A stretch of 64,000 nt of DNA from Paenibacillus macquariensis (GTDB lineage Bacteria; Bacillota; Bacilli; Paenibacillales; Paenibacillaceae): assembly GCF_900156375.1 (NCBI RefSeq), contig NZ_FTNK01000008.1, positions 1-64,000 of the forward strand, in the 5' to 3' direction. The notes beneath the pieces were generated by a model. The model had not been told where the DNA came from, ran no database searches, and worked only from the letters and a program-made list of their open reading frames with translations. Positions within the stretch are counted from its first letter, which is position 1, and the number at the start of each line of letters is the position of its first letter. Shown one piece after another: positions 24,526 through 35,900 of this stretch. A program made the translations under genes and the position numbers.

Positions 24526-27405
24526 ATGCGAATGAAAAACACTATTTTTGTCAAAGGTGCTCGACAGCATAACTTGAAAAACGTAACATTGGAAATTCCT
24601 CGCGACCAGTTCGTGGTTTTTACGGGAGTTAGTGGTTCGGGCAAGTCCTCCTTGGTTTTCAACACTCTTTATGCCGAGGGAAGACGGCGTTTAATGGAGT
24701 CGCTCTCTGCGTACGAGCGAATGGGGCTTCGCAAATCCGATGAGGCTGACGTTGATTTAATAGAAGGACTGTCGCCTGTCATTGCAATTGAACAGAAGAA
24801 GATATCCCGTAGTCCGCGTTCCACGGTGGGTACGCTAAGTAATCTTTCCAACTATATGCGCTTGCTATACTCGCGGGTAAGTGATGGGGTATGCCCTTAC
24901 TGCGAGGGACATATACCTATTCGGACGAACAAGCAGATTGTAAGCGATTTGATTCAATATGCGACGGGTTCAGAAGTTCAAATAGGTATTCCGCTTTTCC
25001 ATTTCTCTCGTGAAGTAAATGGGTCGTATTTCGATAGAGTTCGCAAAAAAGGCTTCGAAAAGTTGTATTGGAACGGGGAAAAGATCACAATTGACGAAGC
25101 AGAGCAGCGGTTGAGAGAGTGCCGGAATTCGGCCCCGGATAGGCTGAACCTCGACATCGGTTCGATTGTGGTATCTCCCGAACGATATATAGAAATTCGC
25201 TCGTTGGTCCAGAGAGCGTTGGAGCTTGGGAATGGATTAATGCTAATCCGTTCCGCGGGAGAGCCTTTAACAAGCATCTCATCGCATTTGGCTTGCTCCT
25301 CTTGCGGGATTGCAGTAAGCGAGATACCGGCGAGCGCATTCTCATTTAATACCCCTGCGGGAGCCTGTTCCACCTGTACCGGTTTGGGCAGCCACTACTA
25401 TGTAGACCCTGACCTGGTTATTCCAGACAAAACGAAAAGTATTGCAGAAGGGGCCGTCAATTTGCTGGGCTGGCAATGCGATACGGATAAATTCCACAAA
25501 AATCGCAAGATATATGAGGGTCTTGCCCAGCGGTACAATTTCTCGCTCGACACTTCGGTGAAAGATTTGTCGACGAATGCCCTGCACGCGGTTTTGTACG
25601 GCACACAAGGAGAGAAAATTCGGATTGAAAATCCTGCAGCGGGCGGTAAGCCGATGCAAGAAAAGTTCGCCGGTATTGTAAATATGATTTACGAACGGTT
25701 CAATACCAATACCAAGGATGAGATGAGCACTGTTAAAAAAGAAGAACAAGGGGTTATGCGTGAGCAAATCTGTCCGGACTGTGAGGGAACCCGACTAAAA
25801 GCAGAAAGGCTCCTCTATAATGTCGAGGGCAAGACAATCCATTCTCTCTCTAATTTGCCGTTAATCGAGCTGCTTGAGTTTTGCGAAGCACGCCTAGGGT
25901 CCGGCACTGCTGTAACCCAAGTTATTTTGAGAGATATGATGATTCGCATTCGTAGAATTTGCGACATTGGCCTTGGATATTTAACCTTGAATCGCCCGGT
26001 TATAACGCTATCGGGCGGTGAATCCCAGAGACTCCGGTTAACTACTCAATTGAGCTCGGGGTTGATGGGAATGATTTATATTCTGGATGAACCTAGTGTA
26101 GGACTTCACTCCAAAGATAATGAGAACATGGTTGTTTTGCTGCGCAAGTTGCGGGACATGGGCAATACGCTGCTTGTTGTCGAGCACGATGATGAGATAA
26201 TCTCCAGAGCGGACTACATTGTTGATATCGGACCGGGCGCGGGAGTTGTCGGCGGACAGATTGTTGCCCAAGGTACGGTTGAGGAATTGAAGAAAAATTC
26301 CGCTTCCCTGACCGGACAATATTTGTCCGGCAGCAGAAGAATAGAAATTCCCGCCAATCGAAGAAGAGTACAGAAAATCAACGGTAGCTTTAAGCAGTTG
26401 GAGATAATTGGAGCCCAAGAAAACAACTTGAAAAATGTAAACGTACAGATTCCTCTTCACTGCTTAGTTTGCATCACTGGCGTATCAGGTTCCGGAAAAA
26501 GTACTTTGGTGCATAAGGTCATATATGAGAAACTGAGGGAATATTTTGATGGCCAATCCGGTGAACCGCGAAACGATGTGGAGTTGAAAGGCGCAGAATG
26601 GATCGATCGCGTCGCCTATGTTGATCAAAATCCGATCGGGCGAACGCCGCGTTCCAATCCTGCTACCTATGTCGGTATATTCAATAGCATTCGGAAATTA
26701 TTTGCGAATACAGCAAGCGCCAAGCAAAGAGGATTCAAGGAATCGCACTTCAGCTTCAATAATGCTGGAGGACGTTGTGAAGAATGCATGGGGATCGGAA
26801 CAATTGTGACGGAGATGCAGTTTATGTCCGACGTCGAGACAGTTTGCGAAGTTTGTCATGGGCAACGGTACAGTGAAGAACTATTAGGAGTCGCTTACCG
26901 GGGGAAAAATATTGCCGACATTCTCAACATGAGCATCGAGGAGGGAGTAGAGTTTTTCAATGATCATCCGGCACTCCATAATAAACTCGCGCTCATGAAT
27001 AAACTTGGACTTGGTTATATGAAGCTTGGCCAACCCGCCACAACCTTGTCCGGCGGTGAAGCGCAGCGGATTAAGCTGGTAGAGGAACTAAGCAACCAAC
27101 AAGCCGGATGCAGCCATTTGTATATATTGGATGAGCCTACAAGCGGCTTGCACTTGGAAGATGTCCAACGGTTACTTGCCATTGTTCAACAACTCGTGGA
27201 TCAAGGAAACACCGTACTGGTCATTGAACACAACCTTCACTTTATTAAAGCCGTAGATTATTTAATCGATCTGGGACCTGGAGGAGGGACTCACGGAGGC
27301 TATGTTGTTGCTGCCGGTACTCCAGAAGATGTGGCTAAAGTGGAGACCTCGTATACTGGACAGTTTTTGCGGAAGTCGTTATTTGATAATGAGGTGAGTA
27401 TGTGA
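24526..27405 (+). CDS. UvrA paralogue, probable self-protection against a DNA-damaging product
   Basis: This is a full-length, 959-residue UvrA-type ABC ATPase. It has both Walker A motifs (GVSGSGKSSLVF near 32 and GVSGSGKSTLVH near 650) and both signature / Walker B pairs (LSGGESQRLRL with ILDEPSVGLH, and LSGGEAQRIKL with ILDEPTSGLH). All zinc-binding CXXC pairs are present (CSSCGI...CSTCTG, CPDC, CEEC...CEVC). Residues about 130-245 correspond to the UvrB-binding region (VQIGIPLFHF...), so it does not look like the shortened UvrA2/DrrC class. UvrA finds DNA adducts in nucleotide excision repair. No uvrB or uvrC is adjacent, so this is a cluster-borne extra copy. It starts 8 bp after the exporter stop and overlaps the next gene. 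Housekeeping UvrA is unlikely here. Confidence 0.9.
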   Translation: MRMKNTIFVKGARQHNLKNVTLEIPRDQFVVFTGVSGSGKSSLVFNTLYAEGRRRLMESLSAYERMGLRKSDEADVDLIEGLSPVIAIEQKKISRSPRSTVGTLSNLSNYMRLLYSRVSDGVCPYCEGHIPIRTNKQIVSDLIQYATGSEVQIGIPLFHFSREVNGSYFDRVRKKGFEKLYWNGEKITIDEAEQRLRECRNSAPDRLNLDIGSIVVSPERYIEIRSLVQRALELGNGLMLIRSAGEPLTSISSHLACSSCGIAVSEIPASAFSFNTPAGACSTCTGLGSHYYVDPDLVIPDKTKSIAEGAVNLLGWQCDTDKFHKNRKIYEGLAQRYNFSLDTSVKDLSTNALHAVLYGTQGEKIRIENPAAGGKPMQEKFAGIVNMIYERFNTNTKDEMSTVKKEEQGVMREQICPDCEGTRLKAERLLYNVEGKTIHSLSNLPLIELLEFCEARLGSGTAVTQVILRDMMIRIRRICDIGLGYLTLNRPVITLSGGESQRLRLTTQLSSGLMGMIYILDEPSVGLHSKDNENMVVLLRKLRDMGNTLLVVEHDDEIISRADYIVDIGPGAGVVGGQIVAQGTVEELKKNSASLTGQYLSGSRRIEIPANRRRVQKINGSFKQLEIIGAQENNLKNVNVQIPLHCLVCITGVSGSGKSTLVHKVIYEKLREYFDGQSGEPRNDVELKGAEWIDRVAYVDQNPIGRTPRSNPATYVGIFNSIRKLFANTASAKQRGFKESHFSFNNAGGRCEECMGIGTIVTEMQFMSDVETVCEVCHGQRYSEELLGVAYRGKNIADILNMSIEEGVEFFNDHPALHNKLALMNKLGLGYMKLGQPATTLSGGEAQRIKLVEELSNQQAGCSHLYILDEPTSGLHLEDVQRLLAIVQQLVDQGNTVLVIEHNLHFIKAVDYLIDLGPGGGTHGGYVVAAGTPEDVAKVETSYTGQFLRKSLFDNEVSM

Positions 27406-28430
27406 TGAACGTATATCAACATTTAAGATTGCTCCCGGTTCCTGCATTTAATCATTACCTTCACAAACGTTTCAATGAACTGCAGTGGGTTCGGAAGCTT
27501 GGGCTCGACCACATTAAGTTTACGGGGGACTTTATTCTGATCCATGCCTGGAAACCGGGTTTCGTAAAGCTCAACAACGGACAAGTAGAGTTAGTCCTAA
27601 GCGCTATGCTTGGAAGAAACACCTATTCACCATCTCTTCCGCCGCTTCCGTCTGCTTGGCTGGAGGATTACGAAGAAGAGGCGGAACTGGACGGTGTACT
27701 GAACAAAGTACTGGTGCCCGGACTCTTCGAGCTGCTTATGCAAAGCAATGCAAATGAGAGCATAACCAGCCCGCGGTTGCTCCGTCTGAGAACCATTCTG
27801 GAGAAAGTTTCTGACGAAGCGCCTATATTTCCAGCTATCCAGAACGGCAACGAATTAAAACGGTTTCTGCGTTGCGTTCAGCAGCAAAAGCCTAAAACGG
27901 TCGTGGAGATCGGTACGGCAAGCGGAGGGGTATTTTATTGTTTAAGTCAATTGGCTGATCCGAACGCCCTTCTAGTCAGCATAGATTATCCGGGGGGGCC
28001 GTATGGCGGGGGTCAAGACGATGGAGAAGCAGAACTTTATTCGAAATTTGGAGGTCCCCAGCAAAAAAAATATTTTATTAGGGATCGCTCGTTCCATCAT
28101 ACGACAAAGCAGGATCTGGTGAATATTTTAGAAGATCGTAAAATCGATCTCATGTTCATTGACGGCGACCATTCCTACGGGGGGGTTAGCTCAGATTACT
28201 ACATGTACAAAGATCTGGTCGCACCAGGTGGAGTGATTGCCTTTCACGATATTAATATGCGCCCGGAAACATGGGGACGGGGATACGATGTCGGTATTTT
28301 CTGGAACGAGATTAAACACTCTCACGGAAACTATGAAGAAATCATCGATCCATCGGGCTATAGCGAGCCTTTGCTCCCGGATCGCTCAGGGGCTTATCTG
28401 GCTTATGGAATAGGTATGTTAATGGTGTAA
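27402..28430 (+). CDS. Class I SAM-dependent methyltransferase (Methyltransf_24 / CmcI-like)
   Basis: This 342-residue protein has an N-terminal region of about 140 residues with no recognised domain (KPGFVKLNNGQVELVL, PPLPSAWLEDYEEEAEL) and a C-terminal Rossmann domain. Motif I is VVEIGTASGGVFYCL, an acidic strand end is LVSIDYPGG, and the metal-type segment is LMFIDGDHSYGGVSSDY followed by PGGVIAFHDI. This pattern is shared by CmcI and small-molecule O-methyltransferases of the Methyltransf_24 family. It starts in a 4-bp overlap with the UvrA-like gene, so the two are translationally coupled. It probably methylates the product or an intermediate. The acceptor is unknown. The GTG/ATG doublet at 27402-27407 leaves the exact start open. 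Confidence 0.8.
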   Translation: MMNVYQHLRLLPVPAFNHYLHKRFNELQWVRKLGLDHIKFTGDFILIHAWKPGFVKLNNGQVELVLSAMLGRNTYSPSLPPLPSAWLEDYEEEAELDGVLNKVLVPGLFELLMQSNANESITSPRLLRLRTILEKVSDEAPIFPAIQNGNELKRFLRCVQQQKPKTVVEIGTASGGVFYCLSQLADPNALLVSIDYPGGPYGGGQDDGEAELYSKFGGPQQKKYFIRDRSFHHTTKQDLVNILEDRKIDLMFIDGDHSYGGVSSDYYMYKDLVAPGGVIAFHDINMRPETWGRGYDVGIFWNEIKHSHGNYEEIIDPSGYSEPLLPDRSGAYLAYGIGMLMV

Positions 28431-28467
28431 TGTGAGGGATAGACAAGGAAGAGGGGATAATCATTCA

Positions 28468-29853
28468 ATGGCTCACCGCCCGATACATAAGAGTAAAGTT
28501 GAAGATGTTGTCGGATTAACCCCCATGCAGGAAGGGATGCTCTATCATTATCTGCGGAATCCAGGGGACGACCAGTTTTTTGAACAGTTCAGCTATACGC
28601 TTAAAAGCAAGTTGGACCTTTCTGCATGGATGCAGGCATGGAATTGGATCATCCGGCAAAATGCGATGCTCCGCACGGTATTCCGTTGGGAGAAGATTCA
28701 AAATCCCGTTCAGATCGTACTTAGGGAACGGTTGATATCTGCCTCGGTTCATGATCTTACCTTTGTCGGTGAAGACGAGAAGGAGACTGCACTGCAGGGA
28801 ATCAAGCAGTCGGATCTTGCCGAGCGATTTGATCTAGCAGAGGGTCCTTTGTTTCGGACCGCGGTAATCAAATTGGAAGAAGAGAAGTATGTCATGATGG
28901 TCAGCCATCATCATATTATTTTTGACGGATGGAGCAACGGCATTATTCTCGGTGAGTTTATTCAGGCTTATGAAGCGTTCCGCAGCAGTGTAGTGCCAGA
29001 GGCTGCAGCAAAGCCGGATTTCAAAGACTATATCGATTGGCTCAGGGAAAAAGACAAGCATGGGCCGGAACAATATTGGCGCAGTTATCTGCAGGGCTAT
29101 GAATTTCGTCCAACGCTAAGGAAGGACAATGTTTTACATATTGAACCGAGCAGCAAGGCTTGTGCATCGCTTACGCTACCTAAATCGTTGGTGCATGAGC
29201 TAGAGGCAGTGTCGCAAGAAATAGGGGTGACGGTTAGCTCTATCTATACTTCGGCTTGGGGAGTGTTACTGCAGCTATATTCTAAGCGATCGGATGTGCT
29301 CTTCGGCACAACGGTCTCAGGACGATCGGGAGACTTACGTGAGGTTGAACGTATTGTAGGCATGTTGATGAATACGATCCCGGTCCGGATTCGTGCACAG
29401 TCGGAAACGACGTTGAAAGATATCATACTGGATACGCAGCAAGCAGTCTATAAACGGCAAGAGTATGAGACCACGCCTCTAGTCGATATTCAATCTTATT
29501 CGAAGCGGAAAAGCACGGAAGAGCTTTTTGATACGTTATTGGTTATTGAAAACTATCCCTTAGATTTCAGCATACACGGCGAGCTTCAACTAACATCGTT
29601 TGATGGATACAGTGCGACGAATTATTCCCTTTTGCTTGCTATTAATCCCTTTGAAGAAACGACGATCCATTTTATATATGATCAGCAAAACTATGAAGCA
29701 GATACGATTGAGCTGTTGCAAGCAAGGTACGTGGGACTGCTAAAACTAATAACCGCCAATAGTGAGTGCCCAGTGCAACACATTGAGGCACTTACTGAAG
29801 CAGAAAAAAAGTTTCATGAGGTTTGGAATATTGATTTTAATTATGAGCTGTAA
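28468..29853 (+). CDS. Stand-alone NRPS condensation domain, DCL-like
   Basis: This single condensation domain of 461 residues has its likely start at ATG 28468, placed by AAGAGGGG 11 bases upstream. A GTG at 28432 would add 12 residues. The start motif LTPMQEGMLYHYL with FFEQFSY resembles DCL-type domains, which accept a chain ending in a D residue. That fits an upstream D-Asn module. The active site HHIIFDGWS (H148-H149, D153) is complete, and the later motifs (FGTTVSGRSGDL, VGMLMNTIPVRI) are present. It ends 57 bp before the next protein, which begins with only half a C domain. This free C domain is therefore the probable catalyst that joins acyl-D-Asn to the second amino acid. Confidence 0.88.
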   Translation: MAHRPIHKSKVEDVVGLTPMQEGMLYHYLRNPGDDQFFEQFSYTLKSKLDLSAWMQAWNWIIRQNAMLRTVFRWEKIQNPVQIVLRERLISASVHDLTFVGEDEKETALQGIKQSDLAERFDLAEGPLFRTAVIKLEEEKYVMMVSHHHIIFDGWSNGIILGEFIQAYEAFRSSVVPEAAAKPDFKDYIDWLREKDKHGPEQYWRSYLQGYEFRPTLRKDNVLHIEPSSKACASLTLPKSLVHELEAVSQEIGVTVSSIYTSAWGVLLQLYSKRSDVLFGTTVSGRSGDLREVERIVGMLMNTIPVRIRAQSETTLKDIILDTQQAVYKRQEYETTPLVDIQSYSKRKSTEELFDTLLVIENYPLDFSIHGELQLTSFDGYSATNYSLLLAINPFEETTIHFIYDQQNYEADTIELLQARYVGLLKLITANSECPVQHIEALTEAEKKFHEVWNIDFNYEL

Positions 29854-29910
29854 ATGGAAATTGGAAATAATCATTGAAGTCAGTCTCAATTGGAAAAAGG
29901 AGGGGGGTAT

Positions 29911-32900
29911 ATGGAAAAGCCCGTGCATATCCAATCAAAAATAATTGAAGAGTATTGGCTAGATAAGCTTTCTCGCGATGCTACAAGAGAGATGCTTCCA
30001 AAGGGTAAATCGATCTGTGATGGGAAGGAAGCGGAGCGTTCAAGATTAGAAATTTCCATTCCTGTTCATGTTGCTAAGAAATTACAAATTATGTCAACAT
30101 TTTCCGACAAAGGCAGATTTATTCTGGTTCTAACAGCAATTACTGGGTTGTTGTACCGTTATTCGCAAGGTAAGGAGATCCATTTGGGGACCTCGTCGAC
30201 ATTGCAGTCTGAGCCTAGAGCTGCCAATGACGGAATCCTGATTCTAAAGAGCAAGGTGAGTGGTGAGAAGCGTTGGCGGGAACTGATCGAAGAGATGAAG
30301 GTTGAAGTCTCTCGTACGTTTAACCATAGAGATGTGTCGCTGGACTCGATGTTTGAGAAGATAAAATCTCATCATGGTATAGAGCTGGAAGATTATTGGC
30401 AAGTTGCGTGCATCGACTATGCGTTGCAGACCTACGTGGAGGAACTGGACCGTTTTCATCTGATTATTGAGTTATTAACGGATCCTAACGAATCGACTGG
30501 CAGTATGATTCGATTGTCCTATCGTCCTGAAATATATGCACACGGAATCATTCGTGCATTCGCGGCTAATTTGCTAGTCTGCCTGGATCAGCTGCAGGGG
30601 AACCTGCTCAGCAGACTCGAGGATGACGAGATGGACATGATGGCCCAAGAGGAACGCGAGCTTCTTCTGCACGAGTTTAACCGGACAGCTATAAAAATTC
30701 CTGCAAAGTTAACGCTACATCAATTGCTTGAGGAACAAGCGGAAAGAACTCCTGAGAATATTGCAGTAGTGGATCATAAGGCTAAGATCAGCTACAAAGA
30801 GCTGAATGAAAAAGCAAACCAACTGGCGCATACGCTTCGAAGCCTTGACGTCGGACCTGAAAGCATCGTTGGTGTAATGGTTCAGCCTACGATTGAGGTC
30901 GTCATCGCTATCGTGGCGATCCTAAAGGCTGGTGGAGCCTATTGTCCGATCGATCCTGAAAATCCGGATGATCGCGTACAGCTCCTTCTGGCCGACAGCA
31001 GGATAGAAGTGCTGTTATCGGCCCAACCCTATTTGAATAGGCACCGCTTTAAAGGAACGCTTGTTAACATCTCAGATCCGAATCTGTATATAAGGGATTA
31101 TGTTGACGCGTCTACCGCCGTTTACCCTTCTAACCTTGCCTATGTCATTTATACTTCAGGATCAACGGGTGCTCCAAAAGGAGTAATGGTTGAGCATGGA
31201 AGCATTGTCAATCAAATTGAAGGACTAATGGGGCGCTATTCTTTCGACGAACATCATAGGCATGTATTAATGGCGCCATTAACTTTCGATCCTTCTATCC
31301 AACAAGTATTTTTGCCACTTGCTACCGGTGGGACTGTTCATCTCCTGACGAAAGAGGTTAGAACGAATCCAAGTATGTTTTGGAGATGGGTGACTGACAA
31401 TCGCATCAATGTGGTCAACACGGTTCCGTCCTTAATGGAGATTCTTCTCGAACAGTCCGAAGGCCGTAACCATGCCATTACGTATTTGATACTAGCAGGA
31501 GAAGTTTTCACAAGAGATCTAGCTCAACGGTTAGTCCAAAAACTCAATATCGATAAATTGATTAACATTTACGGTCCAACAGAGGCAAGCATTAATACGA
31601 CCCTCTACGAGTTCAATCCGATAGACCAACATGTTGTCATGCCGATCGGAAAGCCTCTGACTAACTATGAAACGTACATTCTGGATCATAGGCGGCGCCT
31701 TATGCCGCTGGGGGCTACGGGGGAGCTGTATATTGCCGGAGCGGGACTAGCGCGGGGCTACCTGCATAATCAGGAATTGACAGATGCTGCTTTCGTGCCG
31801 AATCCCTTCCGGTCTGGGTTTGAACGAATGTACAAAACAGGCGATTTGGTCAAGTGGCTGCCTGACGGCAATCTGGAATTTATAGGACGATTAGATCAAC
31901 AAGTGAAGGTTCGGGGAATGCGCGTTGAATTAAGTGAAGTCGAATATGTGTTGACCGAGAATGCCCTGATCAAAGAGGCTGTTGTTATAGCACTTGAAGC
32001 TTCGGAGCATTCCGTGCAACTGGCCGCTTTCTATACCTTGAACAATGCAGCCGGCAGGCTTTTACAATCGCTTGAGCCGGACGCGCTGCGGTCGTATTTA
32101 AAGCAGCATCTGCCCGAATATATGATCCCCTCTCAATTGGTTTGTCTTGAAGCAATGCCTGTCACGAATAACGGTAAAATTGATAAGAAAGCGCTGCCTA
32201 TCGATCTCATTGGTAGCGCTAATAGCCGAAATTTTGTTTTGCCCCGCAATGAAATTGAACAAAAGCTGGCTCAAATATGGTGTGTGCTGCTAGGCATTGC
32301 TTCTGTAGGGGTTGAGGATAGTTTTTTTGAAGTCGGCGGTGATTCGCTATCCATTGTGCGGTTGCAGAGTAGAATCAATCATACTTTTCATGCGGACTTG
32401 ACGATTGCCCAGTTATTTACTTATCACACCATAGAGCTGCAAGCTAAGCGGCTCAATTTGAACGCACCGATGGCCGAAGCGGCAGAAGCAACAGACGCTG
32501 GAATTAGCCGTCTGCCAGCAACTGGAGCCAAAAATGCTGGATACAGTCAGGAAGTGGCGGTCATTGGCATAGGATGCAGGTTTCCGCTTGCAGACGGATA
32601 TGAAGCGTTCTGGGATAACTTGCTTCAAGAAGTTGATGCTGTGAGGGATGTGCCAGTTAACAGGTCGAAGGATAGTGTATACGATGTCCGCCAGAAAGCC
32701 GATGTGGAATATCCTCAAGGCGCATATTTGGAACGAATCGACGGCTTTGACGCGGCCTTTTTTGGAATTTCTCCCAATGAAGCACGAATGATGGACCCTC
32801 AGCAACGGTTATTTTTGCAAGTCGTCTGGGAGGCCGTTCAGGACGCAGGCTATTCGGAGAAAGAGTTATACGGGTCAAGAACAGGGGTATACGTCGGAGC

Positions 32901-35900
32901 AGGCCAGCCGCGCTACATTGATTTGATTGCTCATGTGGAGCCATCGGCATTGCCAGGCAATCTGCATTCTGTAATAGCTGGAAGAATTTCCTATGTGTTC
33001 AATTTGACGGGCCCTTCCGAGATTATCGATACGGCATGTTCATCTTCGTTAATGGCAGTGCATCATGCGGTACAAGATATCGTTACAGGGAATTGCGAGC
33101 TTGCCATCGCGGGTGGGGTGAATCTGCATTTGTCCCCTGTTGAAAGATCAATCTTCGAGATGGGAATTGCATCGCCGGATGGACGGACGAAGGCGTACGA
33201 CGCAGCAGCGGACGGTACAGGCGGGGGAGAAGGAATTGGTGCCGTCATTCTGAAGTCTTTGGAACAAGCTGTTGCTGACGGCGATCATATCTACGCGGTG
33301 ATCAAAGGCACAGCTTCGAACTCGGATGGTCGTTCCAACGGTATTACCGCACCTAATGCCGCCGCCCAAGCCAATGTGATCGATGAAGCTTGGAAGCGGG
33401 CTGGCATTGATCCGGTCACGATCGGTTATATTGAAGCGCATGGAACCGGTACGAAATTAGGCGACCCTATCGAGATAGAAGGGATTACGCAAGCCTTCCG
33501 ACGCTATACAAACCGCAAACAGTTTTGTGCTATTAGCTCAGTCAAGAGCAATATTGGGCATCTCGACTCGGCCGCAGGAATAGCCGGATTTATTAAGGCA
33601 ACCCTTGCTCTTTATAAACGGCAAATCCCTGTATCGATTCACTTTCGGGAGCCCAACCGTCATATCGATTTTATCGATTCTCCTGTTTATGTGAACGCTG
33701 GTTATCATGCCTGGGCGCCGGAATATGGGATTCGGCGCTCAGGTGTAAGCTCGTTCGGACTCAGCGGGACTAATTGCCATGTGGTGCTGGAAGAGTATCA
33801 GGCAGAGACTAGGAAGTCTGCAATAGAGGGAAAACAGTTGTTTACCTTATCGGCTCGATCTCTTGAGACGCTTGGGAAGTATGCGGACAGATTCGTGGCC
33901 TATCTGGCTAATACCGACAACAGACTGGAGAATATTTGCTATTGCTCCAATATCAGCCGCAGCGGATACAGTTATCGTTTGGCTATAGTTGCGGAGTCTC
34001 TGGAAGATTTACGGCGGAAGCTGAGCGATTTTGTGCTTAGCCAAAGATGCCCATCCGATATGAATACGATGAGGTTGAATAAGACTAATATTTATTGCAG
34101 GTATCCGGGGCAAGAGGTTAATGGTTTCTATGGGACGATGGAGTTGGGTGATCCAATAATTGGAATCTTGGAACGCTTTATTCGTGGTGAAGATGTGGAT
34201 TGGGGCCGCTACCACCAAGGACAAGACCGGCAGCGTGTATCGATGCCAACCTATCCGTACGATGAGAGGCGTTACTGGATAGAGAAGGAAAGTAATGATG
34301 ATCTAAGTCAGGAGACTGGTGGGGTCTCGACAGAAATCCAAATGGATGCTAATCACTGGCTTATTTATGAGTCAACCTTTGGAATCGGGGAACGGTTGCT
34401 GGATGAGAGCGGGTTTACACCGGTGGCAGGCTATAAAGAGGCGGTGAGCAAGTTTGCCGCTCTGCTTATTCTCGATGTTTTCCAATCCGTTGGGACGCTG
34501 ACCGATCCAAGTGAAGTGTATCAAAAGCTATTTGTGAAGAGCATGCTCGGTGTCGTACCACAATATGAGCGGCTGCTTGCTTTCATGCTTAGCGTTCTGG
34601 AAACAGAAGGCTGGATTCGCACTAGCGAAGATACGGTTATTCTCTTGAAGAATAGGTCTGGGGAAAACCTTACAACCTTATTAGACCGCAATTGTACCCA
34701 GTACCCGGAGTTTGTTGGAACTTTCAAAGTGATCCATTACTGTCTCAGCTATTATCCAGATGTGTTGAGCGGACGCAGATCTCCGCTGAGCGTACTTTTC
34801 CCTGATGGTACTCCCAATTTCTTGGCGTCGTTCGCGAATAAGGGGAAAACCGCAGGGGATCTCTATGAAATCATGGCAATCGATTCGATTAAGCAAAAGA
34901 TTGTATCCCATACTGGAATGCCTTTAAAAGTATTAGAGGTTGGAGCGGGATCTGGAACGGTAGGAAGAGCGATCTTTCCTGCAATCGAACATCTGGAAAT
35001 CGAATATTATTACACAGATATTGGAAGGGCTATCATACTTGAGGCTCAAAAAAATTTCGAACCATATCCTTTTGTGCATTACAAGGTTTTTAATGTGGAG
35101 GAGGATCCATTCGCACAAGGATTTAAGCAGGGAGAGTTCGATATGATTATCGCGCTTAACGTGATCCATGCCACCCATTCTATGAAAAACTCCCTTGCTC
35201 AATTGAAGAAGGTTTTAGCTGTCAACGGTACGCTGCACCTGATTGAGAAAGTTCAGAACGAAGTTGCGGAAAATCTGGTCTGGGGGATGACGGAAGGGTG
35301 GTGGCTGTATGAAGACGGTGACCGGCGAACCGATTCGCCTCTTGTATCCGCCGATGTCTGGGAGCAATTGTTGCGGGAAGAGTATTTTGGAGAAGTGCGA
35401 ACATTTCCTATGAGTTCAAAGCGGCGCGACGAGGCGGAAACGGCCATGATTGTCGCACACAATACCGGGAAAACACGGCATTCTCCCGATGAGCTTCTGT
35501 ACGGTGTCCAGTGGGTTCAGAAGGAATTGAAGACCAGAAGTAATACTCTACCAGAAGGAGCATTTTTAATTTTCCAGGATAACATGGGGATCGCCGAGGA
35601 ATTGATCCGCCATCTCCTATCGGTTGGTCAACCTGTGGTCACAGTTGCGATAGGGGAGACGTTTTGTAGCATTGACGACGGCAGGTTTATGATTCGACCG
35701 GATGAGAATGCAGATTATGATCGTCTTTTGGATGAGGTGGAGCAAAGGCATAGGCAGATTGGCGTAATTGTTCATTTATGGACCTGTACAGAAGCCTTGC
35801 AACCGATATCGGTCGAGGAGTGTTTGCAATCAGGTATTTACAGCTTATTATTGCTGACGCAAGCACTGTCGCGGCGCGTACAAAATGAAATCATTGAGAT

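Noticed and set aside
25342-25767. Long minus-strand open frame (141 residues) opposite the UvrA-like gene
   Set aside because: Lies fully inside a conserved plus-strand gene, has no domain and no ribosome binding site; a shadow of UvrA codons. The same holds for the other antisense frames within the NRPS/PKS genes.
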